Assembly: GCF_030409215.1 (NCBI RefSeq)
Contig: NZ_JAUFPL010000010.1
Coordinates: 40,998 to 87,694 of the forward strand
Direction: 5' to 3'
DNA from: Halomonas ramblicola
Lineage (GTDB): Bacteria > Pseudomonadota > Gammaproteobacteria > Pseudomonadales > Halomonadaceae
DNA: 46,697 bases
The translations under genes and the position numbers were made by a program. Below are positions 30,444 through 38,346 of this stretch, in pieces. The notes under the pieces are model-generated. The model did no database searches and was not told where the DNA came from. It worked only from the letters and a program-made list of their open reading frames with translations. Each line of letters begins with the position of its first letter. Positions within the stretch are counted from its first letter, which is position 1.

Positions 30444-31118
30444 CTACCGCCTCAGGATCGCCAGCCAGCGCCCCAGGTTGAGCAGGCTGGCCAGCGACGC
30501 CGCCACATAGGTGAGGGCGCAGGCGGTGAGCACGTGGCGGGCGCCGGGCATGTCGTAGGGCGGGATATACTCCTCGAGCAGCGGCAGGGCGCGCTGGAAG
30601 CTGGCATCGAACTCCACCGGCAGGGTCACCAGGTGCACCAGGGCGGCGGCACCGAAGCTGAGCACCGCGGCCAGCACCAGTACCAGGCTGCCCCCGGGCA
30701 TACGGGTAGCTACCAGCAGCACCGGCGCCGCCATCATCAGCAGCGCGCCGAGCTTCTCCGCCTGCCGGGCCACCACCACCAGCCGCGAACGCGCCAGCAG
30801 CGGCGCATAGCCCTGGTGGTGCTGGATGGCGTGCCCCACCTCGTGGGCGGCCACCGTCACCGCGGTGAGCGAGCGGCCCGCGTAGTGGTCCCGCGACAGC
30901 CGCACCCGCCGCGCCTGCGGGTCGTAATGGTCGCCGCCCTCGGTCACCTCCACCTTCACGCCCTCGATGCCCAGGCGCCGCAGCAGATGCTCGGCCAGCT
31001 CGCCGCCGGTGCCGGGGTAGTCGTCCCGCCCCCGGGCGTGACGACGCAGCACCCACTGCGCCCAGAGGTTGGGCAGCAGGAAGAGGGCGAGCAGCAGGAC
31101 GACGGCCAGCACGAACAT
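30444..31118 (-). CDS. Membrane zinc metallopeptidase, YugP-like (Zn_peptidase_2)
   Basis: 224 residues. An N-terminal membrane segment (about 2-20), then the zinc motif HEVGHAIQH near residue 92, then two or three hydrophobic segments (about 120-165 and 200-218). DHYDPQARRVRLS and EFDASFQRALPLL are typical of this family. Substrate unknown. The downstream gap to the App1-type gene (30263-30443) has a CCTCC-gca-GGAGG hairpin near 30430 and no gene. Confidence 0.87.
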   Translation of the reverse strand: MFVLAVVLLLALFLLPNLWAQWVLRRHARGRDDYPGTGGELAEHLLRRLGIEGVKVEVTEGGDHYDPQARRVRLSRDHYAGRSLTAVTVAAHEVGHAIQHHQGYAPLLARSRLVVVARQAEKLGALLMMAAPVLLVATRMPGGSLVLVLAAVLSFGAAALVHLVTLPVEFDASFQRALPLLEEYIPPYDMPGARHVLTACALTYVAASLASLLNLGRWLAILRR

Positions 31119-31205
31119 CGACGGGGCACTCCGGGAGGGCTGTGTGGCATTGGACCCAGCCTACCAGAGGCGGTTTCCCCGGTGGGGCCGGGGCCACAAC
31201 GACAA

Positions 31206-31235
31206 CGGGCCCGGCGACCGAAGTCGCCGGGCCCG
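31206..31235 (-). terminator. cysN terminator with a UUCG loop
   Basis: CGGGCCCGGCGAC (31206-31218) and GTCGCCGGGCCCG (31223-31235) make a perfect 13-base stem. Read on the minus strand, after cysN, the loop is TTCG, the most stable tetraloop, and TTGTCGTTG follows. It lies 24 bases after the cysN stop. The 140-base cysN-peptidase gap contains nothing else recognised. Confidence 0.85.
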
Positions 31236-31258
31236 TCGAGGCGGTGGACCGCTCGCCG

Positions 31259-32683
31259 CTACTTGAGCAGCTCGCGGATATCCTTCGCCTCCCAGTGGGG
31301 GAAGTACTTGCGCACCAGGGCGTTGAGTTCGACCTCGAAGCCGGCCCAGTCCACCTCGCCGGCACCGGGCGCCTCGCCCGCCACTGCGCCGCGGATCATG
31401 CCCGCACCCACGGTGACGTTGGTCAGCCGGTCGATGACGATGAAACTGCCGGTGCCGGGGCTGCGCGAGTAGTCGTCGATGGGCACCTCGGCGGTGAGCG
31501 CCACCTTGCAGCGGGCGATGGTGTTGAGCTCCAGGCGCTCGGCAGGGTGTCGCTCCAGGGTGTTGACGTCTACCTGGTGGACGATCTCGCTCACCTGCCC
31601 GGCCACCGAGCGCCCCGCCAGGCGGATGTCGTACTGGCGGCCCGGGGTCAGGGCGTCCTCGTGCATCCACACGATGTCCGCCTCGAAGGCGTGGGAGAGG
31701 TCGACCTCGGCGTCCTCGGCGACGATCCAGTCGCCGCGGGAGATGTCGATCTCATCCTCCAGGGTGACGGTGATCGCCTGGCCCGGGAAGGCCTCCTCCA
31801 GGTCGCCGTCCCAGGTGACGATGCGCTCGACCGTGGAGCGCTTGCCCGAGGGCAGCACCTTGACCGCCTGGCCGGGGCGCAGCAGGCCCGCCTCCAGGGT
31901 GCCGGCATAGCCGCGGAAGTCGAGGTCCGGGCGGTTGACGTACTGCACCGGCAGGCGCAGGTCGCGCAGGTTGCGGTCGCGGCTCACCTCCACGGTCTCG
32001 AGCAGCTCGAGCAGCGGCGGCCCCTCGTACCAGGGCATGGCCTCACTGCGGTTGACCACGTTGTCGCCCTTCAGCGCCGAGATCGGCACGAAGCGGATGT
32101 CGCGGGCGCCCAGCTTGTCGGCGATGGCCTGGTAGTCGGCGACGATCTCCTCGAAGCGCTCCCGGGAGTAGTCGACCAGGTCGAGCTTGTTCACCGCCAC
32201 CACCAGGTGCTGGATGCCCACCAGGTCGGCGATAAAGCTATGCCTTCTGGTCTGCGTTTGAACACCGTGCCGAGCATCGATCAGGATGATGGCGAGACTG
32301 GCGGTCGAAGCCCCCGTGGCCATGTTGCGGGTGTACTGCTCGTGCCCCGGGGTGTCGGCGATGATGAACTTGCGCTTGTCGGTGGAGAAGAAGCGGTAGG
32401 CCACGTCGATGGTGATGCCCTGCTCGCGCTCCGACTGCAAGCCATCGACCAGCAGCGCCAGGTCCACCTCCTCGCCGGTGGTGCCGACCTTCTTCGAATC
32501 GCGGGTGATCGCCGCGAGCTGGTCGTCGAAGATCATCTTGGAGTCGTGCAGCAGCCGCCCGATCAGGGTCGACTTGCCGTCGTCGACGCTGCCGCAGGTG
32601 ATGAAGCGCAGCAGGTCCTTGTTCTCGTGCTCGTGCAGGTACTGCTCGATATTCTCGGCAATGAGTGCTGATTGGTGTGACAT
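31259..32683 (-). CDS. cysN: Sulfate adenylyltransferase subunit 1 (CysN)
   Basis: 474-residue GTPase subunit of ATP sulfurylase; GTP hydrolysis drives adenosine 5'-phosphosulfate formation by CysD. G motifs: GSVDDGKST (P-loop), the T region in [24 protein letters not shown] and NKLDLVD. There is no fused APS kinase domain, so this is CysN alone. Codons for about residues 135-150 (32235-32280) are AT-richer than the rest (AGA AGG CAT AGC TTT). It starts 12 bases after the cysD stop and ends in a strong terminator. Confidence 0.96.
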   Translation of the reverse strand: MSHQSALIAENIEQYLHEHENKDLLRFITCGSVDDGKSTLIGRLLHDSKMIFDDQLAAITRDSKKVGTTGEEVDLALLVDGLQSEREQGITIDVAYRFFSTDKRKFIIADTPGHEQYTRNMATGASTASLAIILIDARHGVQTQTRRHSFIADLVGIQHLVVAVNKLDLVDYSRERFEEIVADYQAIADKLGARDIRFVPISALKGDNVVNRSEAMPWYEGPPLLELLETVEVSRDRNLRDLRLPVQYVNRPDLDFRGYAGTLEAGLLRPGQAVKVLPSGKRSTVERIVTWDGDLEEAFPGQAITVTLEDEIDISRGDWIVAEDAEVDLSHAFEADIVWMHEDALTPGRQYDIRLAGRSVAGQVSEIVHQVDVNTLERHPAERLELNTIARCKVALTAEVPIDDYSRSPGTGSFIVIDRLTNVTVGAGMIRGAVAGEAPGAGEVDWAGFEVELNALVRKYFPHWEAKDIRELLK

Positions 32684-32695
32684 CTGCCCGCCCCC

Positions 32696-33670
32696 TTAGA
32701 AATAACCTTCGCGTTTCTTCTTCTCCATGGAGCCGGCCTGATCGTGGTCGATGGCCCGGCCGCTGCGCTCGGAGGTCCTCGTCAGCAGCATCTCCTGGAT
32801 GATCTCCGGCAGGGTGGCGGCCTTCGACTCCACCGCCCCGGTGAGCGGGTAGCAGCCCAGGGTACGGAAGCGCACCCACTTCTCCTCGGGCACCTCGCCC
32901 TCGGCCAGCGGCATGCGCTCGTCGTCGACCATGATCTGCATGCCGTCACGCTCCACCACCGGGCGCGGGGCGGCGTAGTAGAGCGGCACGATGGGGATGG
33001 ACTCCAGGTAGATGTACTGCCAGATGTCCAGCTCGGTCCAGTTGGAGAGCGGGAAGGCGCGGATCGACTCGCCCTTGTTGACCCGGGCGTTGTAGAGGTT
33101 CCACAGCTCGGGACGCTGGTTCTTGGGATCCCAGCGGTGGAACTTGTCGCGGAAGGAGAAGACGCGCTCCTTGGCGCGGCTGGCCTCCTCGTCGCGGCGC
33201 GCCCCGCCGAAGGCGGCGTCGAAGCCGTACTTGTCCAGGGCCTGCTTGAGGGCCTGGGTCTTCATCACGTCGGTGTAGCCGCTGGAGCCATGATCGAAGG
33301 GGTTGATGCCCGCTTCCGCCCCCTCCTGGTTGATGTGCTCGATCAGTTCCATGCCGGACTCCGCGGCCATGCGGTCGCGGAACTCGATCATCTCGCGGAA
33401 CTTCCAGGTGGTGTTGATGTGCATCAGCGGGAAGGGCGGCGGGCCGGGATAGAAGGCCTTGCGCGCCAGGTGCAGCATCACCGAGGAGTCCTTGCCGATG
33501 GAGTAGAGCATCACCGGGTTGCGGAACTCGGCCGCCACCTCGCGGATGATGTGGATCGACTCGGCCTCGAGCTGCTGCAGGTGGGTGAGCCGCCGGGGCG
33601 ACAACGCCGATGGCGCCTCGCCCGCGACCTGGTGAGCCGACTCCCGGCTCGGTGCATGAAGAGTGGTCAT
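32696..33670 (-). CDS. cysD: Sulfate adenylyltransferase subunit 2 (CysD)
   Basis: 324-residue PP-loop ATPase that forms APS from ATP and sulfate with CysN. The PP-loop is [13 protein letters not shown], followed by [22 protein letters not shown] and the C-terminal [20 protein letters not shown]. An N-terminal extension of about 30 residues ([18 protein letters not shown]) is longer than in E. coli. The ATG at 33670 has GAGGT about 10 bases upstream; an ATG at 33688 lacks one. An AT-rich control region lies directly upstream. Confidence 0.96.
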   Translation of the reverse strand: MTTLHAPSRESAHQVAGEAPSALSPRRLTHLQQLEAESIHIIREVAAEFRNPVMLYSIGKDSSVMLHLARKAFYPGPPPFPLMHINTTWKFREMIEFRDRMAAESGMELIEHINQEGAEAGINPFDHGSSGYTDVMKTQALKQALDKYGFDAAFGGARRDEEASRAKERVFSFRDKFHRWDPKNQRPELWNLYNARVNKGESIRAFPLSNWTELDIWQYIYLESIPIVPLYYAAPRPVVERDGMQIMVDDERMPLAEGEVPEEKWVRFRTLGCYPLTGAVESKAATLPEIIQEMLLTRTSERSGRAIDHDQAGSMEKKKREGYF

Positions 33671-33734
33671 GGCCCGGCTACCTCGCATGACGGTGAAAAG
33701 GGATCATGCGCGACAGGGTAACGTCGGACCGATA

Positions 33735-33777
33735 ATAACCCAAAAGAATTAATAACTATCTTTTTATAGCCATTATT
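33735..33777 (-). promoter_or_regulatory. AT-rich cysD control region with a palindrome
   Basis: About 45 AT-rich bases in very GC-rich surroundings, just after the cpdA stop and about 70-110 bases before cysD. AATAA (33751-33755) and TTATT (33773-33777), with CTAT and ATAG inside, form a nested inverted repeat around TTTTT. CysB sites in gammaproteobacteria are AT-rich and lie upstream of cysDN, so a CysB site is a reasonable inference; no consensus match is claimed. Confidence 0.5.
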
Positions 33778-34514
33778 CAGATATCGACTCGCTCCACCCG
33801 GGTCGCCAGGGTGTCGCCGTCCAGATCGACGACACGGTAGCCGGGCCGCGCGGCCGCGTCGACGGCGAAGGTCTCGGCACCAGGCGTGAACTGGTCGGAG
33901 GTGGCGGGGCAGCCGTAGACGGCGATCTCGCGCTCGCCCGGCCTGCGGTGGCCGGCGAAGGCCTGGTGAATATGGCCGCAGAGGATGGCCCCGACCTGGG
34001 GATGAGGCGCCAGGGTCTCCCAGAACGCCTCCGCCCCCTCCAGGCCCAGGGCATCCAGCCAGGCCGAGCCCACCGCCAGGGGCGGATGGTGCATGGCCAG
34101 CAGGGTCGGCCGTGCGTCGCCCGTGAGGCGTTCGTCCAGGGCGGCCAGGGCCTTATCGCCCAGCCTGCCGTGGGGCTCGCCGACCACCTGGGTATCGAGC
34201 ACCAGGATCCGCCAGGCCCCCAGTTCGAGCTCGCCGGGCAGCGGCCGCGCCTCGGCCATGCGCCGCGGATCGTCGTGGTTGCCTGGCAGCCACTCCCAAG
34301 GGGCGACGAGCCGCCCCAGGGTGCGCAGCGCCAGGGCGTAGGAGTCGGCCGTCTCGTCGTCGCTGACGTCGCCGGTGACCAGCACCAGGTCCGGTCGCTC
34401 GCGGTTGACCGCCGCCACCACCGCCTCGAGGCGGGGCAGCGGGAAGTCCACCCGCCCGCGGGCGCCGGGGTCGGCGTACAGGTGGCAGTCGCTGATCTGG
34501 ACCAGCCGGGGCAT
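33777..34514 (-). CDS. cpdA: 3',5'-cyclic-AMP phosphodiesterase CpdA
   Basis: 245-residue metallophosphoesterase. Metal ligands: ISDCHLY (Asp, His), GDVSDD, PGNHDDP, MHHPP and GHIHQAF. Length and neighbours match CpdA (class III cAMP phosphodiesterase); activity on cAMP is inferred from this context. The ATG at 34514 follows GGAGG by 9 bases. Sixteen bases separate it from yqiB, forming nudF-yqiB-cpdA as in E. coli. Confidence 0.92.
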   Translation of the reverse strand: MPRLVQISDCHLYADPGARGRVDFPLPRLEAVVAAVNRERPDLVLVTGDVSDDETADSYALALRTLGRLVAPWEWLPGNHDDPRRMAEARPLPGELELGAWRILVLDTQVVGEPHGRLGDKALAALDERLTGDARPTLLAMHHPPLAVGSAWLDALGLEGAEAFWETLAPHPQVGAILCGHIHQAFAGHRRPGEREIAVYGCPATSDQFTPGAETFAVDAAARPGYRVVDLDGDTLATRVERVDI

Positions 34515-34530
34515 CAGGGCAGTCCTCCCA

Positions 34531-34980
34531 TCAAGGCAGCTCGGGCAGGTCGAGGGAGTGGCCATGGGCCAGGCCGTGCTCCAGCCACTCCCCGAGGAAG
34601 CGATTGAGCTGGAGCTTCTCGTCGGGCTGGTGCATGTGGGCGTTGGGATAGCGGTAGCGGCCGTGGAAGTGGCGCCGACGCTGGAAGTCGGCGACCTCGG
34701 CCATGCGCACGTCGTGGTAGAGGTGCACGCGCATGCGCGGAGTCTCGAGCAGCGCATCGAGCACGCCGCGCTGGGTGACCCGCACGATGCTGGTGTAGGG
34801 CGCGCATTCCAGCAGTTCCAGGCGCAGCACGCCGAGACGGCGACCCTCGCCGCCGAGCAGTTCCACCTCGCGGGTCTCGCCGGCCTCCAGGTCGCCCAGC
34901 AGGCGAACCAGGCGCAGATAGTTGGCGCTGCACTCGCCCTGCAGGCCCTTGAGGTCGGTCACATAGGCTGTTCTCGGCAC
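34531..34980 (-). CDS. yqiB: YqiB family protein (DUF1249)
   Basis: 149 residues, no signal peptide or membrane segment. The start (GTG at 34980) reads VPRTAYVTDLKGLQGECSAN, with YHDVRMAEV and HFHGRYRYPNAHMHQPDEK as the family's conserved segments, and an NRFLGEWLEHGLAHG end. Function unknown; always near cpdA and nudF in related genomes. One base separates it from the nudF stop. Confidence 0.9.
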   Translation of the reverse strand: MPRTAYVTDLKGLQGECSANYLRLVRLLGDLEAGETREVELLGGEGRRLGVLRLELLECAPYTSIVRVTQRGVLDALLETPRMRVHLYHDVRMAEVADFQRRRHFHGRYRYPNAHMHQPDEKLQLNRFLGEWLEHGLAHGHSLDLPELP

Positions 34981-34981
34981 G

Positions 34982-35620
34982 CTAGCTCCTCGCTCGCAGC
35001 GACGCCCGCTCGCCCGCCAGCCAGTGGAAGGCGATCAGGCACATGGCATTGTCGAGTCGTCCGGCCTGCAGGAGTTCCCAGGCCTTGCCAAACGGTAGCA
35101 CATGCACGCGGATGTCCTCCTGCTCCTCGTCCAGGCCGTGCACGCCGCCCAGCCCCCGGCTGTCCATCAGGCCACAGAACAGCGTGACCCGCTCGTTGCA
35201 GGCGCCGGGGCTGGGGTAGTAGGTATGCAGCTCGATCAGCTCACCCACCTCGCAGCCGGCCTCCTCCAGGGACTCCCGGCGGGCTACCTCGGCGGCACTC
35301 TCGCCGCGCTCCACCAGGCCCGCCACCACTTCGAGCTTCCAGGGCGAGTCGGGGTCGTCGAGGGCGCCGGCACGGAACTGCTCCACCAGCACCACGGCGT
35401 CGCGCTCCACGTCGTAGAGCAGCACCCCCACGGCGTCGTGGCGCTGGTGCACCTCGCGCACCACCTCGCCGCTCCAGCCGCCCTCGAAGAGGCGATGGCG
35501 CAGGCGCAGCCCTTCCAGACGGAAGAAGCCCTGGTGCAGGCAGCGGCGCTCCAGCAGCTCCACGTCCGCGGCGGTGAAGGGCGCCGCGGCGAGATCCGGG
35601 GCCTCGGGGGCATCACTCAT
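34982..35620 (-). CDS. nudF: ADP-ribose diphosphatase (NudF)
   Basis: 212-residue Nudix hydrolase cleaving ADP-ribose to AMP and ribose-5-phosphate. The Nudix box is GLVERGESAAEVARRESLEEAGCEVG, written here as one continuous motif, with all consensus Gly, Glu and Arg-Glu positions. VVLVEQFRAGAL and YYPSPGACNERVTLFCG are typical of the ADP-ribose branch. First gene of nudF-yqiB-cpdA. It diverges from greB; the 149-base gap has no other gene. Confidence 0.93.
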   Translation of the reverse strand: MSDAPEAPDLAAAPFTAADVELLERRCLHQGFFRLEGLRLRHRLFEGGWSGEVVREVHQRHDAVGVLLYDVERDAVVLVEQFRAGALDDPDSPWKLEVVAGLVERGESAAEVARRESLEEAGCEVGELIELHTYYPSPGACNERVTLFCGLMDSRGLGGVHGLDEEQEDIRVHVLPFGKAWELLQAGRLDNAMCLIAFHWLAGERASLRARS

Positions 35621-35769
35621 GGGGGTCTCCGGTCACGCGAAAGGCCCCATTATCGTGACCCGACCCCGCCCTGCCAACCACCGCGCGGCGAATGCGCCCT
35701 CCGGGATTGGCGGCCACCCAGCGGATGACGTATGTTGCCAGCCTGGAACGAGAGGAGGCCGGCACCGAC

Positions 35770-36309
35770 ATGAAAGGCCGCAACATGACCCGCTGGCGCG
35801 ATCCCGCCAAGGACCCGCGCCAGGAACCCAAGAGCAACCTGATCACCGCCGAGGGGGCCGAGCGGCTGCGCGGCATCCTCGATCACCTCTCGAGGGTCAA
35901 GCGCCCGGCGCTGTCGGCCAAGGTGGGCGAGGCGGCGGCGCTGGGCGACCGCAGCGAGAACGCCGACTACACCTACAACAAGAAGGAACTCAACCGGGTG
36001 ATCGCGCGGATCCGCTACCTGACCAAGCGCCTCGACGAGCTGCAGGTGGTGGACCGGCTGCCGGCGGACACCGACAAGGTCTATTTCGGCGCCTTCGTCA
36101 CCCTGGAGGACGAGGACGGCGAGGAGATGCGCATCCGCATCGTCGGCCACGACGAGACGGATACCACCAAGCGCTGGATCAGCGTCGACGCCCCCCTGGC
36201 CCGCGCCCTGCTCGGCAAGGCGCTGGACGACGAGGTGACGGTGGCCGCCCCCGGCGGCGACACCAGCTACGTGATCACCGAGATCGCCTATCGCGACCCG
36301 GGGAAGTAA
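35770..36309 (+). CDS. greB: Transcription elongation factor GreB
   Basis: 179-residue GreA/GreB factor that rescues backtracked RNA polymerase by stimulating transcript cleavage. The coiled-coil tip is LGDRSENADYTYNKKELNRVI; the YNKK reading points to GreB, not GreA. The C-terminal FKBP-like domain has KVYFGAFVTLEDEDGEE and SYVITEIAYRDPGK. About 20 residues longer than E. coli GreB, because of an N-terminal extension (MKGRNMTRWRDPAKDPRQEP). The ATG at 35770 has AGGAGG about 11 bases upstream; ATG 35785 is an alternative. Confidence 0.93.
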   Translation: MKGRNMTRWRDPAKDPRQEPKSNLITAEGAERLRGILDHLSRVKRPALSAKVGEAAALGDRSENADYTYNKKELNRVIARIRYLTKRLDELQVVDRLPADTDKVYFGAFVTLEDEDGEEMRIRIVGHDETDTTKRWISVDAPLARALLGKALDDEVTVAAPGGDTSYVITEIAYRDPGK

Positions 36310-36313
36310 GCTC

Positions 36314-36457
36314 ATGCAGTTGGTAGAGCGAGCCGAGTGCCGCATCAGCTATTCCGGCAAGGGTCTGCACTGGGACGACCTTGATGAGGATATCTCCGTG
36401 GAGGGACTCATTGCTGGCAGAGGCGACATGACGCAGCACCACAGCCGTGTCGCCTGA
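36314..36457 (+). pseudogene. Truncated DUF2442 relic
   Basis: A 47-codon frame whose middle reads GLHWDDLDEDISVEGLIAGRGD, the conserved C-terminal signature of DUF2442 proteins (usual length about 80, often paired with DUF4160 in toxin-antitoxin-like loci). The N-terminal half is missing, and the last codons run into the start of the duplicated rsmC segment, which supplies the stop. Base composition is less GC-rich than around it, suggesting transfer. It could still be translated, but as a relic. Confidence 0.75.
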
Positions 36458-36645
36458 TCAGCCGCGCCGCCGGCCCGTAGTCGATGGCGCCCTCCTGGTG
36501 GAAGGGCGGGTTGCTGACGATGGCATCGAAGCGCCGCCCGGGCAGCGCCGAGTAGACATCGCTCTCCAGGGCCAGGCCGTTGACCGCCAGGCTGCGCCCC
36601 GCCGCCTCCACCGCGAAGGTGTTGACGTCCACCGCCGTGACCCGC
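36455..36645 (-). pseudogene. Partial duplicate of rsmC
   Basis: 191 bases nearly identical to 37461-37660 inside rsmC, with a few substitutions and a 9-base deletion in the copy. Translated on the minus strand it gives RVTAVDVNTFAVEAAGRSLAVNGLALESDVYSALPG and then VSNPPFHQEGAIDYGPAARL, the core of the methyltransferase domain, with neither the N-terminal domain nor the real C-terminus. Not a functional enzyme. Flanking sequence to 36904 holds no recognised gene. Confidence 0.92.
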
Positions 36646-36904
36646 AGCACGCCATCGATGCGGCGCGGCGACACCCGCGAGCCCGAGGAATCAACACCTT
36701 GCGACATGGCGCCGAGAATCGTTGGTAATCGGCGACAGTCTTCACCGGCCATCCCCCCTCCCCGCTCCGATGCCCGGGCCCGGCACGCGTTCATCTCGCG
36801 ATTTTCCAACGAGAAATCGCGTAGCGGCATGAATATGGCTTGACCTCTACAGGCGGGCAATCCTGCCCGCCGCGTGAAAAGAGCGATTTCACTGGAGGTA
36901 CAGC
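36646..36904. other. Gap before the EF-hand gene with two hairpins
   Basis: No gene recognised. CGCGATTT (36797-36804) pairs with AAATCGCG (36814-36821), and GGCGGGCA (36852-36859) pairs with TGCCCGCC (36864-36871). The second sits in the likely 5' leader of the EF-hand gene, ending about 33 bases before its ATG. A TTGACC sequence overlaps its left side, without a matching -10. Confidence 0.5.
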
Positions 36905-37186
36905 ATGAAAACGGTATGGCTGAAAATGGCAGTACTGCCTCTTGCCCTGCTCTTCGGTGCCAGTGTCGCCGTCGCCAACCCTGCCTCGTTCAGCGACCTG
37001 GATGTTGACGGCGATGGCGCCTTGAGCGCCGAGGAAGCCGCCGCCGTGGAAGGCCTGGACTTCGAGGCCGCCGACGCCGATGGCGATGGCGCCCTGAACG
37101 AGGAGGAGTTCGAGGCCGCCAAGGGGGAGATGGAAGGCACCAAGGAAGGCGAAACCGGCATGGAAGGCGAGACCACCGCCGAGTAA
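36905..37186 (+). CDS. Small periplasmic EF-hand calcium-binding protein
   Basis: 93 residues: signal peptide (about 1-25, ending VAVA), then two canonical EF-hand loops, DVDGDGALSAEE (33-44) and DADGDGALNEEE (57-68), then a Glu/Gly-rich tail. Both loops have the Asp/Glu ligands at positions 1, 3, 5 and 12. Likely binds calcium in the periplasm, but its role is unknown. GGAGG stands 9 bases before the ATG. Transcribed alone, facing rsmC, with hairpins on both sides. Confidence 0.88.
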   Translation: MKTVWLKMAVLPLALLFGASVAVANPASFSDLDVDGDGALSAEEAAAVEGLDFEAADADGDGALNEEEFEAAKGEMEGTKEGETGMEGETTAE

Positions 37187-37197
37187 CCTCCCCCACC

Positions 37198-37299
37198 CGG
37201 CAGCCGGTTCCTCCGGCTGCCGTCTCCCCGCATGCCGGGCCTGCCCGGCATGCGTCCCCTGCCGCCGATGCCGCCAGCTTCCGCTGCGGCATCCGGCGG
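37198..37299. terminator. Three tandem hairpins between the EF-hand gene and rsmC
   Basis: CGGCAGCCGG/CCGGCTGCCG (37198-37222), GCATGCCGGG/CCCGGCATGC (37230-37253) and CCGCCGATGCCGC/GCGGCATCCGGCGG with one bulge (37262-37299) fill the 122-base gap between convergent genes. None has a strong T-run on either strand. Collectively they probably end both transcripts. Confidence 0.7.
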
Positions 37300-37308
37300 A
37301 ATGTCCCC

Positions 37309-38346
37309 TCAAGCGCTAGCGACGTAGACCCGGAAGCGGCGATCGTCGGCGAGAATCTCGAAGCCTCCGAAGGCGCGCTCCAGCAGGTCCGGATAGGGCA
37401 GGAAGGCGTTGGCCACCACCAGCAGCCGGCCGCCGGGGTTCAGGTGATCCGGCGCCTCACTGATCAGCCGCGCCGCCGGCCCGTAGTCGATGGCGCGCTC
37501 CTGGTGGAAGGGCGGGTTGCTGACGATAGCATCGAAGCGCCGCCCGGGCAGCGCCGAGTAGACATCGCTCTCCAGGGCCTCGCCGACCAGGCCGTTGGCC
37601 GCCAGGCTGCGGCTCGCCGCCTCCACCGCGAAGGCGTTGACGTCCACCGCCGTGACCCGCGCCCCGCGGCGCGCCAGCCAGGCGGCCAGGATGCCGTCGC
37701 CGCACCCCATATCCAGGATATCGCCCCGCCCCTCGCCCCGTCCCTCAGGTAGCGCCGCACCCAGCTCGCCGAGCAGCAGGCGGGTGCCGTCGTCGAGCTT
37801 GGCGTGGCCGAACACCCCGGGGTGGCTGGCCAGGGTCAGCCGCTCACTCCCGAGATCCGCCTCGAAGCGGGTCCAGGCCGCCTCCGGCGCGAGCGCCACA
37901 CGGTCCAGGCGGGTCTCGAACAGCGAGCAGCGCCGGGCGCTATCGAGCTTGCGACAGCCCAGCCCCAGGGCCGCCAGTGCCTTGAGCACCCGCTTGATGC
38001 CGCCCTGGTTCTCGCCCACCAGCTGCAGCGGCGTGCCGGGTGACAGGGTCGCGCACAACCACAGCAGCCACCACTCGCCCAGGGCATGGCTCTTGGGCCA
38101 GAACAGCACCGCCCCCGGCGGGGTGCCCTCCCCGGGCGTCTCTCCACCCCTTGGCAGCGCCTCGAAGGGCGAGGCGGCGGGCCGGCCCCGGGCCTGCCAG
38201 GCCTCGCGCACCGTCAGGTCGGCGCTGATCGCCGTGCCCTGCCCCGCCTCCAGCCACCCGTCGCGGGGCGGCGCCACCCACCACCAGCCACGGTAGTCGG
38301 CGTCCTGGCGTTCCAGCAGCTGGCAGACCGGCGTCTCGGCACTCAT
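37309..38346 (-). CDS. rsmC: 16S rRNA m2G1207 methyltransferase RsmC
   Basis: 345-residue RsmC-like enzyme. The N-terminal half is a degenerate methyltransferase-like domain; the C-terminal half has the SAM motif DILDMGCGDGILAAWLARRGA and the catalytic SNPPFHQ. The N2-methylation of G1207 is taken from the family. The ATG (38346) overlaps the cmoM stop as ATGA. A 200-base internal segment (37461-37660) is duplicated about 1 kb away. Confidence 0.9.
   Translation of the reverse strand: MSAETPVCQLLERQDADYRGWWWVAPPRDGWLEAGQGTAISADLTVREAWQARGRPAASPFEALPRGGETPGEGTPPGAVLFWPKSHALGEWWLLWLCATLSPGTPLQLVGENQGGIKRVLKALAALGLGCRKLDSARRCSLFETRLDRVALAPEAAWTRFEADLGSERLTLASHPGVFGHAKLDDGTRLLLGELGAALPEGRGEGRGDILDMGCGDGILAAWLARRGARVTAVDVNAFAVEAASRSLAANGLVGEALESDVYSALPGRRFDAIVSNPPFHQERAIDYGPAARLISEAPDHLNPGGRLLVVANAFLPYPDLLERAFGGFEILADDRRFRVYVASA

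Noticed and set aside
36408..36860. A second functional RsmC-like methyltransferase
   Set aside because: Only the SAM-binding core is duplicated; it lacks both the N-terminal domain and the true C-terminus, and has no credible start.
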